From the NCBI GenBank assembly GCA_036346395.1, contig CM070606.1:13564915-13628914 (forward strand): a stretch of 64,000 nt of DNA, written 5' to 3'. Under the pieces are notes generated by a model. The model searched no databases. It was not told where the DNA came from and saw only the letters and a program-made list of their open reading frames with translations. This DNA comes from Hsuehochloa calcarea. Taxonomy: Eukaryota > Streptophyta > Magnoliopsida > Poales > Poaceae. This document shows, one piece after another, positions 1-12,139 of this stretch (position 1 is its first letter; each line of letters opens with the position of its first letter). The translations under genes were made by a program, and so were the position numbers.

Positions 1-849
1 GGGCTCCCGTTAAGGCCCACTAACAAACGGGTCACACACGCACGCTTCGCAAAGCGCCGTCTTTAACCTTTTGACCTAAACCGCTTCACCATGCGTCATG
101 GATTCGCCAATAGGTCACCCTTGTCCATCTTGTGTCACGCTTGAGTCGTTGACCTCACCCGGCATCGTCGATCGTTCTGGACCTCAACTCTTCAAGTCTA
201 GTCCCGATTCTCCTCGCCGTTGACCGTCGTTGACCACCAAGCAACCTGCACAACCACAGACAAGCAAACACGAATTCGGGAACAAGTTCTTCACAACTTG
301 ACCCATGTTAGTCAAAACATGCATCATGCAAATCATATGCCACGATACCAATGACTTTGACCTAACCAATCAACATTGCCACGAAGTTGGCCGACGTTCA
401 AGTCGATACCGGTCTGACCGCTCAGTGGCGGTCGGATCGCGCCATGGCGGTCGGACCGCTCCACGGAGCGGTCGGACCGCCCCTTGGGACTTAACCGAAA
501 TTCAAGCTCCCAAAATCCGAAACCTTCTGGAAACTTTAAACCAATAGAACTTTTCACTGGAGGCTCCAAAAATCATGAGACCAAGTGCATTGGGATCCCC
601 TTACTTGTCTACAACACCTATTTTTGGCCCAGCTCGATTTGAACACTTTTGGTCATCGCCGGTCCGACCGCCCCAGATGGCCGGTCCGACCGATATGGGA
701 CCGGTCGGACCGCCGGTAAGGACCGGTCGGACCGCCCCGAGCAAGAAGCTCAGTAACTTTGTCGAAACGCGTGAAACGACAAACCGTAAACGCCATTGCC
801 AATTGTCACATCATCCTAAGATCTGGAGCATATCCCCATGAAATCCACA
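1..849 (-). repeat. 3' LTR of gag-only element copy 1, cut by window edge
   Basis: Reads on the minus strand. It starts with TGTGGATTTC at 849 and matches the LTR at 12140-13872 in reverse. Only the U3 part is present: the window begins just before the position where the sister LTRs carry their TATA box. Two clusters of the CGGTC-S-GACCG palindrome lie at about 411-482 and 657-735. The purine-rich tract that precedes this LTR in the element lies at 850-861. Confidence 0.9.
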
Positions 850-861
850 ATCTCCCCCTTG
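850..861 (-). other. Polypurine tract of copy 1
   Basis: On the minus strand this reads AAGGGGGAGAT directly before the LTR start TGTGG. Position and composition fit the plus-strand primer site of an LTR retrotransposon. Copy 2 has the same tract with four Gs at 12130-12139. Confidence 0.8.
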
Positions 862-3302
862 ATGAACACATTGGCAATTCTCCAGAAAATGTAAGTAAGA
901 GGTTTGAAAACGAGTTTACTCGCAGTTTTCGCACAAAGGCACAACTTGGTCCATAAGCAAGAAAAAGCAATGAACATGACCAAGCTGGCATCAGAATAGT
1001 ATAGGCATGTGAGACAAGGCAAAAGAAAGCATAAAAACTTTGATTTCCAGAAAAGGGTCAAAATTCTCACATGAGGTCCATATGAAAGAACAATTGTTCA
1101 ATTGACCTATGATCATTGTGAGTATAAAAGAATGCAATTCAAGTTCAGAATATTCAATAAGACAATAAGAGTGCAACTCAAGAACTCCCCCTCACTATGA
1201 TCCTCGATTTTCAAAAACTTTCAACTTTTCAGTTACTCCCCCTTTGTTTAATCTTCTCCCCCAACAAAGAAATATCTTCTCATTAACACATCTTCTTCAA
1301 ATAAAAATAGCAAAGAAATATAACACATCTTCTCCCAAAGAAATATCTTCTCATTAATTAACACATCTTCTCCCCCTTTGACAATGGATTCATCAAGGAA
1401 TCACGCCTTCCTCTCATCCAGAGATAACCAATAGATGATAAAGAAAGAAGCAGAAATAAAAGAAGCATAAACAGGAGTATGCATGAAGTGCAATGGAGTG
1501 GCTTCATTTTTTGAATTTTTCAATTTTTGATTACAAGAAGCTTTGGAGATTACCCAAAAGAACAAGCTAGTATCTCTAATATTGCACAAACAGCATATCA
1601 AGCCTGACAGCGCTAGCAAGGTCATGGTAAGACATATATATCAAAGCTAAGCACAAAGGCTCAAAAGTAAAGCGAAGAGGTTTGATCAATTTAAGCAACG
1701 CTTCAAATTCAAACAAGTTCATCAACAGGATCCTAAAGTGAAATTGGCCATGTCAAATGTCAAAGTGAGATCAAAATCTAACAAAGACCACAAGAAGAGT
1801 CAATCAAGTCCCGTATTGAATCATTTTGCTCAATATTTTGTAAACGCCATTTGTCAACATTTTTCTCATTTGCATTGAATATTGAAGTTGACTAATGATC
1901 TAACTTAGTGACAAGATCTGGACTAGGAGCCATCCACAAACTCATCCTAAGCTTGACCAAAAGTTGATTAAAGGTATATCTTAGTAAAGAAGATCCTGGA
2001 CTAGGAGCCATCCACAAACTCTTTCTAAGCTTCTACCAAGGCGACAAATCTTGAGGTTCATGTCATTTCGACAAGCGGTCCCCATGAGATCGTTCGGTTC
2101 ATCAAACTATCTCCAAGTTCATGTCATTTGACAAGCGGCCTCGTAAGAATAGTTTGGCACAATTTAAGCATAAGACAATCTTGATTTTCATTTTCACAAG
2201 AGCAGTTTTTAGAATCTCAAGAACACAAAAGCTCAAGTAATGGTCAATTTTAGATCAAAGAGCTTAACAAAGCAATTCTGACAGGGCCAATGTCACAAGA
2301 GGAGCACTAATTACGCAACTCGCTAAAACATCCACAAATTGCAATTTCTTAGTTTGAGTTGTTTAAAAGGTTCTAGCTCATATAGCAAAGACTTAGCTAC
2401 ACATGTAAAAGCATGATAATTCTAGCAAGTCAAAGAACTGGACATGACATTGAGCAAGAATTGAAATACAAAAGCTCTAAAGGGTAATAGGCAAAGCTTC
2501 ATCAATTTCAAAAGATAAGCAGAAAATCTTATATTACAATGCATCTTTTTGGATTTTTCATACCACTTGCTGTAACCACTTGTTGTTACCACTTGTTGTT
2601 ACCACTTGTTGGATTTTTCATATGAATGCAATATGATACAATGAGATGCAAATAAAAGCCTAAAAACTTAAAAAGTTCAAAAGATCACTAAGTTCGAGAA
2701 AAGAACAATAAAAGATCAAAAGAACAAGGAAAGATCGAAAGATCAAACTCCCCTCAAACCAACCCATAGGATAAATAACCCTAACTCGTTTCTCAAGGTG
2801 GCAAACCTAGTTGGGTCTAGAGATTTGGTGAGGATAAAAACAAGATACAAGAGAAGAATCTAGTGGGTGACAAGCGCCGAGGTACTCTTCCTATCTAGCC
2901 GATGCACCCGCACAATTAGGATAAGAAAAACCCCGAATGGACAAGGATAAAGAACAGAATATCAAATGCCATACAAAGAGAGTAGAGTGTAAGTACTGAA
3001 TAAGAGCTTAACGGCTGGCGATGGGAAGTTCTCGGAGATGCTTGAAACCCGTCGATCCGCGTGAAGGAGGTGAACCATCTTGAGTCTCGGCAATATGATG
3101 TGAAGCAATCGAGTCGACAAAGCACGTGCCCTTCCTCTTCCGCGGCAATCTGAAAAATCAAGGCACGGAAGAACGATGTGTCTCGACATCAAGTTAGTTA
3201 AACAAGACTTGGGAACCCGAAGATCGAGACACACGTCTGCGAGTAGTATGCAAAGCGAAGTGTTATCCTTGACTTCATCTAAAATTTCATTATGAGCAAT
3301 GT

Positions 3303-5522
3303 TTAAGTTAACATGGGAATTAAAGCGTCAGGCTGCTCGACCGGCGTTGTCTTGTGGTCCGACCGGTGACCACATCGGTCGACCGGTGACCACCAATGAT
3401 CGGACCAAGACTCAAGAACATGAGAATTAGGATATGTAGAAGCATGATGATTAGCATGTGAGAAAAATCCTAATCCGAGTTTATTCCTTTCGGTGTTACC
3501 ATGTCTCATAAAAGCTCTAGGTTGCTGAATGAAATTCTATCAAGATTTTTCCTATCATTTTTCAACCTACGCCAACAGAATTCAATTAAATGCCCACCTT
3601 TCTTGCAATAAGTGCAATGGTACTTGGTACCACTAGAAGAAGCACCATTCGAATTAATACAAGGTTGGGCAAAACCGCAGATTTAAAAGATGTTTTTGCG
3701 AGTTGGGTTTTGAATTCAATTAAACCTTTTCCAAGACTTGAATGACTTTTGGGTTTGAATTGTCTTGAAAAGAATTGAATCCTAAACCTTGCTTCTTATA
3801 AGGAGTTTTAGACTTGTCAAGAATCATGTTTAATTGTTTCTTACCTTTAGAAAATTTCTCTAATGTATCATGAAGGTAAGCATTTTCTTTTCTCAAGTTA
3901 ACACAAGCATCACAAGTTTTATCCATTGATTTCTCTTTATACAAAGCAATTTCAAGCTTAAGAGCGGAACATGAAGCACAAGTAGTATTTTCAATATTGT
4001 CCTTAAGCTTAGCATATTTGACTCTAGCAAACTTCTAAGATATCTTTGATTTCACGTTCTTTTTCTAAGCATGAAGTGCAAGGGCTAGAATCAATCACAT
4101 CAGAAGCAATCAACTTGCTAGACTCTAAGCATTTTTCACAAGGAGCAGATTTAATTTCAATTAGCTCGGTTCTAGCATTTTCAAGTTGTTGTAAAGCAAT
4201 ATTATGAGCAGATTGTAAATTGGTAATTTCTGAATGCATAGCATGGCAAGATAAACATTCATCAGGTTCAAGAGTCTTAACATTTGCAAGTTCTAGTTTC
4301 AGTTTACCAATTTTTGACTCTAGTTTCTTATTTTTAGTCATGACAAATTCTAGCGCTTCATCTTGACTAAGCACTTGCTCAACTATAGAATTATATTTAG
4401 CAGAAAGCTCATCATAAGAAAAAGATACCTCATCATTATCAATGTCGTCGGTGTCAGCCATGAAGCACATGCCAGTAAAGTCCTTGGCCTTCCCTTTCTT
4501 TTCCTCTTCGCTCCCGGAGTCCACATCACTAACGGATTGCTCTCCAAAAGCGGCAAGGACCCGGTGAGCGGCCTTTATGAGCTTGACAGCATCATACTCA
4601 GAGTTGTTCTCATGAGGCTTCTTCCAAGCTGTCTTCTCCTCCCTGTGCTTACCCTTACCTTTTAGCTTGGGGCAATTGGCCTGGATGTGGTAAAGCTCTC
4701 CACACTCATAGCAAGTAACAGGACCACCTCTCTTTTTATTTCTCACATTATTGTAAGCCCGTGTGAATTTTTTAGCTAAAAGGGCTAACTCAACCTCAGG
4801 GATATTCTCAAGCTCCTCTTCATGAATAGCAGATAAACAAGCAAATGAAAATCCAGAAGAAGATTCAAAAGAGTCATCAAAAGCCTTTTTGAGAGGATCT
4901 GCTACCAAAGCTAAATTATCTTTCTTGGGATGATCAACTCTTTTAATTTCATGAGTCTTGAGTTTACTATAAAGCAATTCTAAAGTAAGACTTGAAAGAT
5001 CAACATTCTCTTCTATAGCAGTAGCCTTCATCTCCCACTCCTTGGTGTTGATTACGACCAAGAGGTGGGTGGCATTTTCAGATTGAGAATATTCAATATC
5101 AACAGCTTTCATTTGATTAATCACTTTATTAAAACGACTGAAAATGTCATCGATGCTCTCTCCAGGACGCATCTCAAATTTGTTATAATCACGCTTATAG
5201 ATTGTTTGGCGCACTTTCTTAATTTGAGACGAACCTCATGATATGTTTCGAGAGTGTTCCAAATCTCGCTTGCAATGCAAAATTGCAAATCCTATCATAT
5301 TCTTGTCTACCAAGCGCACCATATAAAAGATTCTTGGCCTTGTTGTTGTTAGCCAAAAGAACCACGTAAGCGTGGAGTTTCAACTTCAGGAATAATGAGC
5401 GGGGATCGAACAACGTCCCACAAAGCTTGTCCCTCACTCTCAAGGAATACTCGCATACGATTCTTCCAATAGGCATAGTCTTGTCCATTGAACATATGCG
5501 GTTTTGTAGTGAATCTATCCAT
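3303..5522 (-). pseudogene. Gag of copy 1 (UBN2-type, two CCHC zinc knuckles), interrupted
   Basis: Starts at the ATG at 5522 (MDRFTTKPHMFNG...), the usual start of grass copia Gag with a DUF4219/UBN2 N-terminus. The reading frame breaks near the start; the main open stretch is 5214-4024. It covers the UBN2 region, a CCHC knuckle (4672-4713: C-Y-E-C-G-E...H...C) and a coiled coil with CxxC pairs. A break near 4030 (a CTG read differently in each copy) shifts into the 3944-3720 stretch. That stretch ends in a TAA also present in copies 2 and 3. A second CCHC knuckle follows in the same frame (3575-3616). Beyond it only a degenerate tail remains. The frame breaks coincide with CTG/CAG sites, so this may be an intact gag misread in assembly. 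Confidence 0.85.
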
Positions 5523-5566
5523 CGCCAAAGTTCAGTGACCGGTTAAGATCAAGATTGAACTAACCG

Positions 5567-5579
5567 GGCTCTGATACCA
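5567..5579 (-). other. Primer-binding site, initiator tRNA-Met
   Basis: The minus strand reads TGGTATCAGAGCC, the exact complement of the 3' end of plant initiator tRNA-Met. It lies 2 bp inside the LTR end (TG at 5582-5583 on the plus strand). Confidence 0.92.
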
Positions 5580-5581
5580 CT

Positions 5582-5708
5582 TGTTGGACCGAAAAGGCGA
5601 CTAGAGGGGGGGGGGTGAATAGGAGCACGCTCACTTTTTAACAAAATATGAATTCAACACAATTTCACTCCAATAGCTATGATGAAGCTATGAAGATCAA
5701 TATATCAG
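5582..5708 (-). repeat. Truncated 5' LTR of copy 1
   Basis: The terminal 127 bp of the LTR (TGTTGGACC... on the plus strand), ending abruptly at ATATATC. The next base begins the plus-strand LTR of copy 2, which lacks its first four to five bases (TGTG). The junction is therefore a head-to-head inversion with loss from both LTRs. Confidence 0.85.
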
Positions 5709-5709
5709 A

Positions 5710-7439
5710 TTTCATGGGGATATGCTCCAGATCTTAGGATGATGTGACAATTGGCAATGGCGTTTACGGTTTGTCGTTTCACGCGTTTTCGACAAAGTTA
5801 CAAAGCTTATCGCTGGGGGCGGTCCGACCGGTCCTTGACGGCGGTCCGACCGGTCCCATATCGGCCGGACCGGCCATCCGGGGCGGTCGGACCGGCGATG
5901 ACCAAAAGTGTTCAAATCGAGTGGGCCAAAAATAGGTGTTGTAGACAAGTAAAGGGATCCCAATGCACTTGGTCTCATGATTTTGGAGCCTCAAATGAAA
6001 AGTTCTATTGGTTTAAAGTTTCCGAAGGTTTCGGATTTTGGGAGCTTGAATTTGGTTGTCTCATAGGCGGTCCGACCGCTCATGTGGAGCGGTCCGACCG
6101 CCATGGCGGTCCGACCGCTCACTGAGCGGTCGACCCAGATCGACTTGAACGCCGCCAACTTCGTGGCAATGTTGATTGGTTAGGTCAAAGTCATTGGTAT
6201 CGTGGCATATGATTTGCATGATGCATGTTTTGACTAACATGGGTCAAGTTGTGAAGAACTTGTTCCCGAATTCGTGTTTGCTTGTCTGTGGTTGTGCAGT
6301 TGCTTGGTGGTCAACGACGGTCAACGGCGAGGAGAATCGGACTAGACTTGAAGAGTTGAGGTCCAGAACGATCGACGATGCCGGGTGAGGTCAACGACTC
6401 AAGCGTGACACAAGATGGACAAGGGTGACCTATTGGCGAATCCATGACGCATGGTGAAGCGGTTTAGGTCAAAAGGTTAAAGACGGCGCTTATGGAAGCG
6501 TGCGTGTGTGACCCGCTTGTTAGTGGGCCTTAACGGAGCCCAATGGAGTCAAACCTTAGGAGTCTAGGCCCCACTATAAATAGGGGAGGTGGTGGTCGCA
6601 CCATCAAGCTCTCTCTCTCTCGCCTCTTTTGTTGCAAAACCCTAATTGGCTTAGGGGAGTTGAGGTGGAGGCTAGGGCTCTTTATGGTTTGAGGAGAATT
6701 TCGTGATCTTGGATTGACCACTGATCCATGATGGCGTGGGTGTAATCCAGCGACGATCACGTTCTTAATCAATGCAAGGTTTGCTTGAGATAAGTCTCTT
6801 TCGCTCTTGCTTTCAATTTTGTGATTTTAGGGCTTTCTTTGATCCACGAGTTTTTGATTGATTCTTTCACGTGGATTAGCTTGTCGTGATGTGTGGGAAC
6901 CCATCTAGGATCAATTTGATCATCAATCACCCACGAGCAAGCGATTGGATCTAGTTTTCACTTTTGCCCGCTTTTGCACCCTTCTTCAATCAGATCGTAA
7001 AAGATATTTGTTCGTCCAAGAATTATCATAATTGTTGATTGAATAGGTCCTTAATATCATAGAGAAGGTGTGCAAAGTTTCGTGAAGTTTGGAGTTGAGA
7101 ATCAAAAGTTAGACCTAATTGCAACTTCGCCATCGGCCGTTTTTACTGCTCGAGAGCTCGCGGTCGGACCGCCCCACACCGCAGGTCGATCGATTTTGGT
7201 GCGGTCAGACCGCCCGATAACAATGGCCGTCGACGGCCACCTCTGTTAAGATTTGATTCTTGCTGATTTTGTCGCATTGCTTAGAGGTTTAATTGATTCA
7301 ATACTAGTCTTCATTCAGATCGATATATTGATCTTCATAGCTTCATCATAGCTATTGGAGTGAAATTGTGTTGAATTCATATTTTGTTAAAAGTGAGCGT
7401 GTTCTATTCACCCCCTCTAGTCGCCTTTTCGGTCCAACA
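5710..7439 (+). repeat. 5' LTR of gag-only element copy 2
   Basis: Runs from GATTTCATGG (the canonical first bases TGTG are missing) to GGTCCAACA. It is about 1.73 kb and collinear with the LTR at 12140-13872. It carries palindrome clusters at about 5820-5895, 6069-6130 and 7158-7215, and a TATA box. Confidence 0.9.
6575..6582 (+). promoter_or_regulatory. LTR TATA box (copy 2)
   Basis: TATAAATA about 865 bp into the LTR, followed by GGGGAGG and a CT-rich stretch. The same box is at the same relative place in the LTR at 12140-13872 and in the diverged solo LTR at 58466-60328. It implies transcription starting near 6605-6610. Confidence 0.75.
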
Positions 7440-7441
7440 AG

Positions 7442-7453
7442 TGGTATCGAGCC
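7442..7453 (+). other. Primer-binding site, copy 2 (one base short)
   Basis: TGGTATCGAGCC, two bases after the LTR end. It differs from the exact tRNA-Met match in copy 1 by loss of the A in CAG. Copy 3 has the same difference. Confidence 0.8.
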
Positions 7454-7497
7454 CTGCTAGTTCAATCTTGATCTTAACCGGTCACCGAACTTTGGCG

Positions 7498-9618
7498 ATG
7501 GATAGATTCACTACAAAACCGCATATGTTCAATGGACAAGACTATGCCTATTGGAAGAATCGTATGCAGTATTCCTTGAGAGTGAGGGACAAGCTTTGTG
7601 GGATGTTGTTCGATCCCGCCATTATTCCCGAGGTTGAAACTCCCGCTCGTGGTTCTTTTGGCTAACAACAACAAGGCCAAGAATCTTTTATATGGTGCGC
7701 TTGGTAGACAAGAATATGATAGGATTTGCAATTTTGCATGCGCATGAGATTTGGAACACTCTCGAAACATATCATGAGGGTTCGCCTCAAATTAAGAAAG
7801 TGCGCCAAACAATCTATAAGCGTGATTATAACAAATTTGAGATGCGCCCCGAGAGAGCATCGATGATATTTTCAATGCTTTAATAAAGTGATTAATCAAA
7901 TGAAAGTCGTTGATATTGAATATTCTCAATCTGAAATGCCACCCACCTCTTGGCCGCAATCAACACCAAGGAGTGGGAGATGAAGGCTACCGCTATAGAA
8001 GAGAATGTTGATCTTTCAAGTCTTACTTTAGAATTACTTTATAGTAAACTCAAGACTCATGAAATTAAAAGAGTTGATCATCCCAAGAAAGATAATTTAG
8101 CTTTGGTAGCGATCCTCTCAAAAGGCTTTTGATGACTCTTTTGAATCTTCTTCCGGATTTTCATTTGCTTGTTTATCCGCTATTCATGAAGAGGAGCTTG
8201 AGAATATCCTCGAGGTTGAGTTAGCCCTTTAGCTAAAAATTCACACGGGCTTACAATAATGTGAGAAATAAAAGAGAGGTGGTCCTCACATTTGCTATGA
8301 GTGTGGAGAGGTTTACCACATCCGCCAATTGCCCCAAGCTAAAAGGTAAGGGTAAGCACAGGAGGAGAAGACACTTGGAAGAAGCCTCATGAGAACAACT
8401 CGAGTATGATGTCGTCAAGCTCATAAAGGCCGCCACCGGTCCTTGCCGCTTTTGGAGAGCAATCCATTAGTGATGTGGACTCGGAGCGAAGAGGAAAAGA
8501 AAGGGAAGGCCAAGGACTTTATCGGCATGTGCTTCATGGTCGACAACCGACGACATTGATAATGATGAGGTATCTTTTTCTTATGATGAGCTTTCGCTAA
8601 ATATAATTCTATAGTTGAGCAAGTGCTTAGTCAAGATGAAGCGCTAGAATTTGTCATGACTAAAAATAAGAAACTAGAGTCAAAAATTGGTAAATCAAAC
8701 TAGAACTTGCAAATGTTAAGACTCTTGAACTCGATGAATGTTTATCTTGTCATGCTATGCATTTAAATTACCAATTTACAATCTGCTCATAATATTGCTT
8801 TACAACAACTTGAAAATGCTAGAACCGAGCTAATTGAAATTAAATCGCTCCTTGTGAAAAATGCTTAGAGTCTAGCAAGTTGATTGCTTCGATGTGATTG
8901 ATTCTAGCCCTTGCACTTCATGCTTAGAAAAGAACGTGAAATCAAAGATATCTTAGAAGTCGCTAGAGTCAAATATGCTAAGCTTAAGGACAATATTGAA
9001 AATACTACTTGTGCTTCATGTTCCGCTCTTAAGCTTGAAATTGCTTTGTATAAGGAGAAATCAATGGATAAAACTTGTGATGCTTGTGTTAACTTGAGAA
9101 AAGAAAATGCTTACCTTCATGATACATTAGAGAAATTTTCTAAAGGTAAGAAACAATTAAACATGATTCTTGACAAGTCTAAAACTCCTTATAAGAAGCA
9201 AGGTTTAGGATTCAATTCTTTTCAAGACAATTCAAACCCAAAAGTCATTCAAGTCTTGGAAAAGGTTTAATTGAATTCAAAACCCAACCTCGCAAAAACA
9301 TCTTTTAAATCAGCAGGTTTTGCCCAACCTTGTATTAATTCAAATGGTGCTTCTTCTAGTGGTACCAAGTACCATTGCACTTATTGCAAGAAAGGTGGGC
9401 ATTTAATTGAATTCTGTTGGCGTAGGTTGAAAAATGATAGGAAAAATCTTGATAGAATTTCATTCAGGCAACCTAGAGCTTTTATGAGACATGGTAACAC
9501 TGAAAGGAATAAACCTGGATTAGGATTTTTCTCACATGCTAATCATCATGCTTCTACATATCCTAATTCTCATGTTCTTCAGTCACGGTCCGATCACCGG
9601 TGGTCACCGGTCGACTGA
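7498..9618 (+). pseudogene. Gag of copy 2, many apparent frameshifts
   Basis: Begins with ATG at 7498 (same N-terminus as copy 1) and follows the same order: UBN2-like region, CCHC knuckle 1 (8293-8332, compressed at a CAG site), CxxC-bearing coiled coil, then open from 8911. A conserved TAA at 9268-9270 ends the coiled-coil part. The same frame stays open from 9271 to 9618 and holds CCHC knuckle 2 (9376-9417: C-T-Y-C-K-K-G-G-H-L-I-E-F-C). More frame breaks are seen here than in copies 1 or 3, nearly all at CTG or CAG sites. Gag would package element RNA into cytoplasmic particles. Confidence 0.85.
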
Positions 9619-12139
9619 TTTGGTCACCGGTCCGATCACAAAGACAACGCCGGCCGACCACCGACGCTTTAATTCCATGTTAACTTAAACATTGCTCATA
9701 ACAGAATTTTAGATGAAGTCAAGGATAACACTTCTGCTTTGCATACTACTCGCAGACATGTGTCTCAGTACTGGGTTCCCAAGTCTTGTTTAACTAACCC
9801 CAGTATCGAGACACATCGTTCTTCTGTGCCTTGATTTTTCAGGATTGCCGCGGAAAGAGGAAGGGCACGTGCTTTGTCGACTCCGATCGCTCACATCATA
9901 TTGCCGAGACTCAAGATGGTTCACCTCCTTCACGCGGTCGACGGGTTTCAAGCATCTCCGAGAACTTCCCATCGCCAGGCCGTTAAGCTCTTATTCAGGT
10001 ACTTACACTCTACTCTCTTTGTATGGCATTTGATATTCCTGTTCTTTATCCTTGTCCATTCGGGGGTTTTTCTTATCCTAATTGTGCGGGCTGTCGGCTA
10101 GATAGGAAGAGTACCTCAGGCGCTTGTCACCCACTAGATTCTTCTCTTGTATCTTGTTTTTATCCTCACCAAATCTTTAGACCCAACTAGGTTTGCCACC
10201 TTGAGAAACGAGTTAGGGGTTATTTATCCTTATGGGTTGGTTTGAGGGGGAGTTTGATCTTTTCTGATCTTTCCTTGTTCTTTTGATCTTTTATTGTTCT
10301 TTTTCTGAACTTAGTGATCTTTTTGAACTTTTTAAGTTTTTAGGCTTTTTATTTGCATCTCATTGTATCATATTGCATTCATATGAAAAATCCAACAAGT
10401 GGTAACAACAAGTGGTAACAACAAGTGGTTACAGCAAGTGGTATGAAAAATCCAAAAAGATGCATTGTAATATAAGATTTTCTGCTTATCTTTTGAAATT
10501 GATGAAGCTTTGCCTATTACCCTTTAGAGCTTTTGTATTTCAATTCTTGCTCAATGTCATGTCTAGTTCTTTGACTTGCTAGAATTATCATGCTTTTACA
10601 TGTGTAGCTAAGTCTTTGCTATATGAGCTAGAACCTTTTAAACAACTCAAACTAAGAAATTGCAATTTGTGGATGTTTTAGCGAGTTGCGTAATTAGTGC
10701 TCCTCTTGTGACATTGGCCCCGCTGTAATTGCTTTGTTAGCTCTTTGATCTAAAATTGACCATTACTTGAGCTTTTGTGTTCTTGAGATTCTAAAACTGC
10801 TCTTGTGAAAAATGAAAATCAAGATTGTCTTATGCTTAAATTGTGCCAAACTATTCTTACGAGATCGCTTGTCAAATGACATGAACTTGGAGATAGTTTG
10901 ATGAACCAGACGATCTCATGGGGATCGCTTGTCGAAATGACATGAACCTCAAGATTTGTCGCCTGTGAGAAGCTTAGAAAGAGTTTGTGGATGGCTCCTA
11001 GTCCAGATCTTCTTTACTAAGATATACCTTTAATCAACTTTTGGTCAAGCTTAGGATGAGTTTGTGGATGGCTCCTAGTCCAGATCTTGTCACTAAGTTA
11101 GATCATTAGTCAACTTCAATATTCAATGCAAATGAGAAAATGTTGACAAATGGGCGTTTATAAAATATTGAGCAAAATGATTCAATACGGGACTTGATTG
11201 ACTCTTAATGTGGTCTTTGTTAGATTTTTGATCTCACTTTGACATTTTGACATGGCCAATTTCACTTTAGGATCCTCGTTGATGAACTTGTCAATTTGAA
11301 GCGTTGCTTAAATTGATCAAATCTATCGCTTTACTTTTGAGCCTTTGTGCTTAGCTTTGATATATATGTCTTACCATGATCTTGCTAGCGCTGTCAGGCT
11401 TGATATGCTGTTTGTGCAAATATTAGAGATACTAGCTTGTTCTTTTGGGTAATCTCCAAAGCTTCTTGTAATCAAAAATTGAAAAATTCAAAAAATGAAG
11501 CCACTCCATTGCACTTCATGCATACTCCGCTTATGCTTCTTTTATTTCGCTTTTTCTTTATCATCTATTGGTTATCTCTCGGATGAGAGGAAGGCGTGAT
11601 TCCTTGATGAATCCATTGTCAAAGGGGAGAAGATGTGTTAATTAATGAGAAGATATTTCTTTGGGAGAAGATGTGTTATATTTCTTTGCTATTTTTATTT
11701 GAAGAAGATGTGTTAATGAGAAGATATTTCTTTGTTGGGGGAGAAGATTAAACAAAGGGGAGAATCAAAAGTTGAAAGTTTTTGAAAATCGAGGATCATA
11801 GTGAGGGGAGTTCTTGAGTTGCATTCTTATTGTCTTATTGAATATTCGAACTTGAATTGCATTCTTTATACTCACAATGATCATAGGTCAATTGAACAAT
11901 TGTTCTTTCATATGGACCTCATGTGAGAATTTTGACCCTTTTCCGAAATCAAAGTTTTATGCTTTCTTTTGCCTTGTCTCACATGCCTATACTATTTCGA
12001 TGCCACTTGGTCATGTTCATTGCTTTTTCTTGCTTATGGGCCAAGTTGTGCCTTTGTGCGAAAACCGCGAGTAAACTCGTTTTCAAACCTCTTACTTACA
12101 TTTTTCGGATAATTGCCAATGTGTTCATCAAGGGGAGAT

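Larger units (their letters stand above)
850..5708 (-). mobile_element. Gag-only copia-like LTR element, copy 1 (internal region and truncated 5' LTR)
   Basis: The minus-strand internal region is 5581 to 850. It starts with a primer-binding site, continues with gag (5522 to about 3300) and ends with about 2.4 kb of non-coding sequence (about 3240 to 862). Only the last 127 bp of the 5' LTR remain (5582-5708); there it joins head-to-head the start of the plus-strand LTR at 5710. No protease, integrase, reverse transcriptase or RNase H motif is visible after gag, so the element must have been mobilised by another element's enzymes. This layout fits gag-bearing non-autonomous elements (TR-GAG or LARD types). 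The non-coding part holds a 13-bp x 4 tandem repeat (2559-2610), matching one in copy 2. Confidence 0.85.
7440..12139 (+). mobile_element. Internal region of gag-only element copy 2
   Basis: From the primer site (7442-7453) through gag (7498-9618) to a purine tract (12130-12139, AAGGGGAGAT) directly before the next LTR. From about 9690 to 12129 there is no credible coding sequence. That stretch contains a 13-bp x 4 repeat (10394-10445), two copies of a segment around TGGATGGCTCCTAGTCC (near 10990 and 11065), and two copies of a block around ATGACATGAAC (near 10875 and 10935). With the LTRs at 5710 and 12140 this is structurally the most complete copy. Confidence 0.88.

Noticed and set aside
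5567..5579. tRNA-like sequence
   Set aside because: Only the 13-nt complement of a tRNA 3' end; no tRNA body. It is a primer-binding site.
5820..7215. Regularly recurring GGTCCGACCG suggesting a CRISPR-like array
   Set aside because: Eukaryotic LTR context, units only 11 bp, irregular spacing and both orientations.
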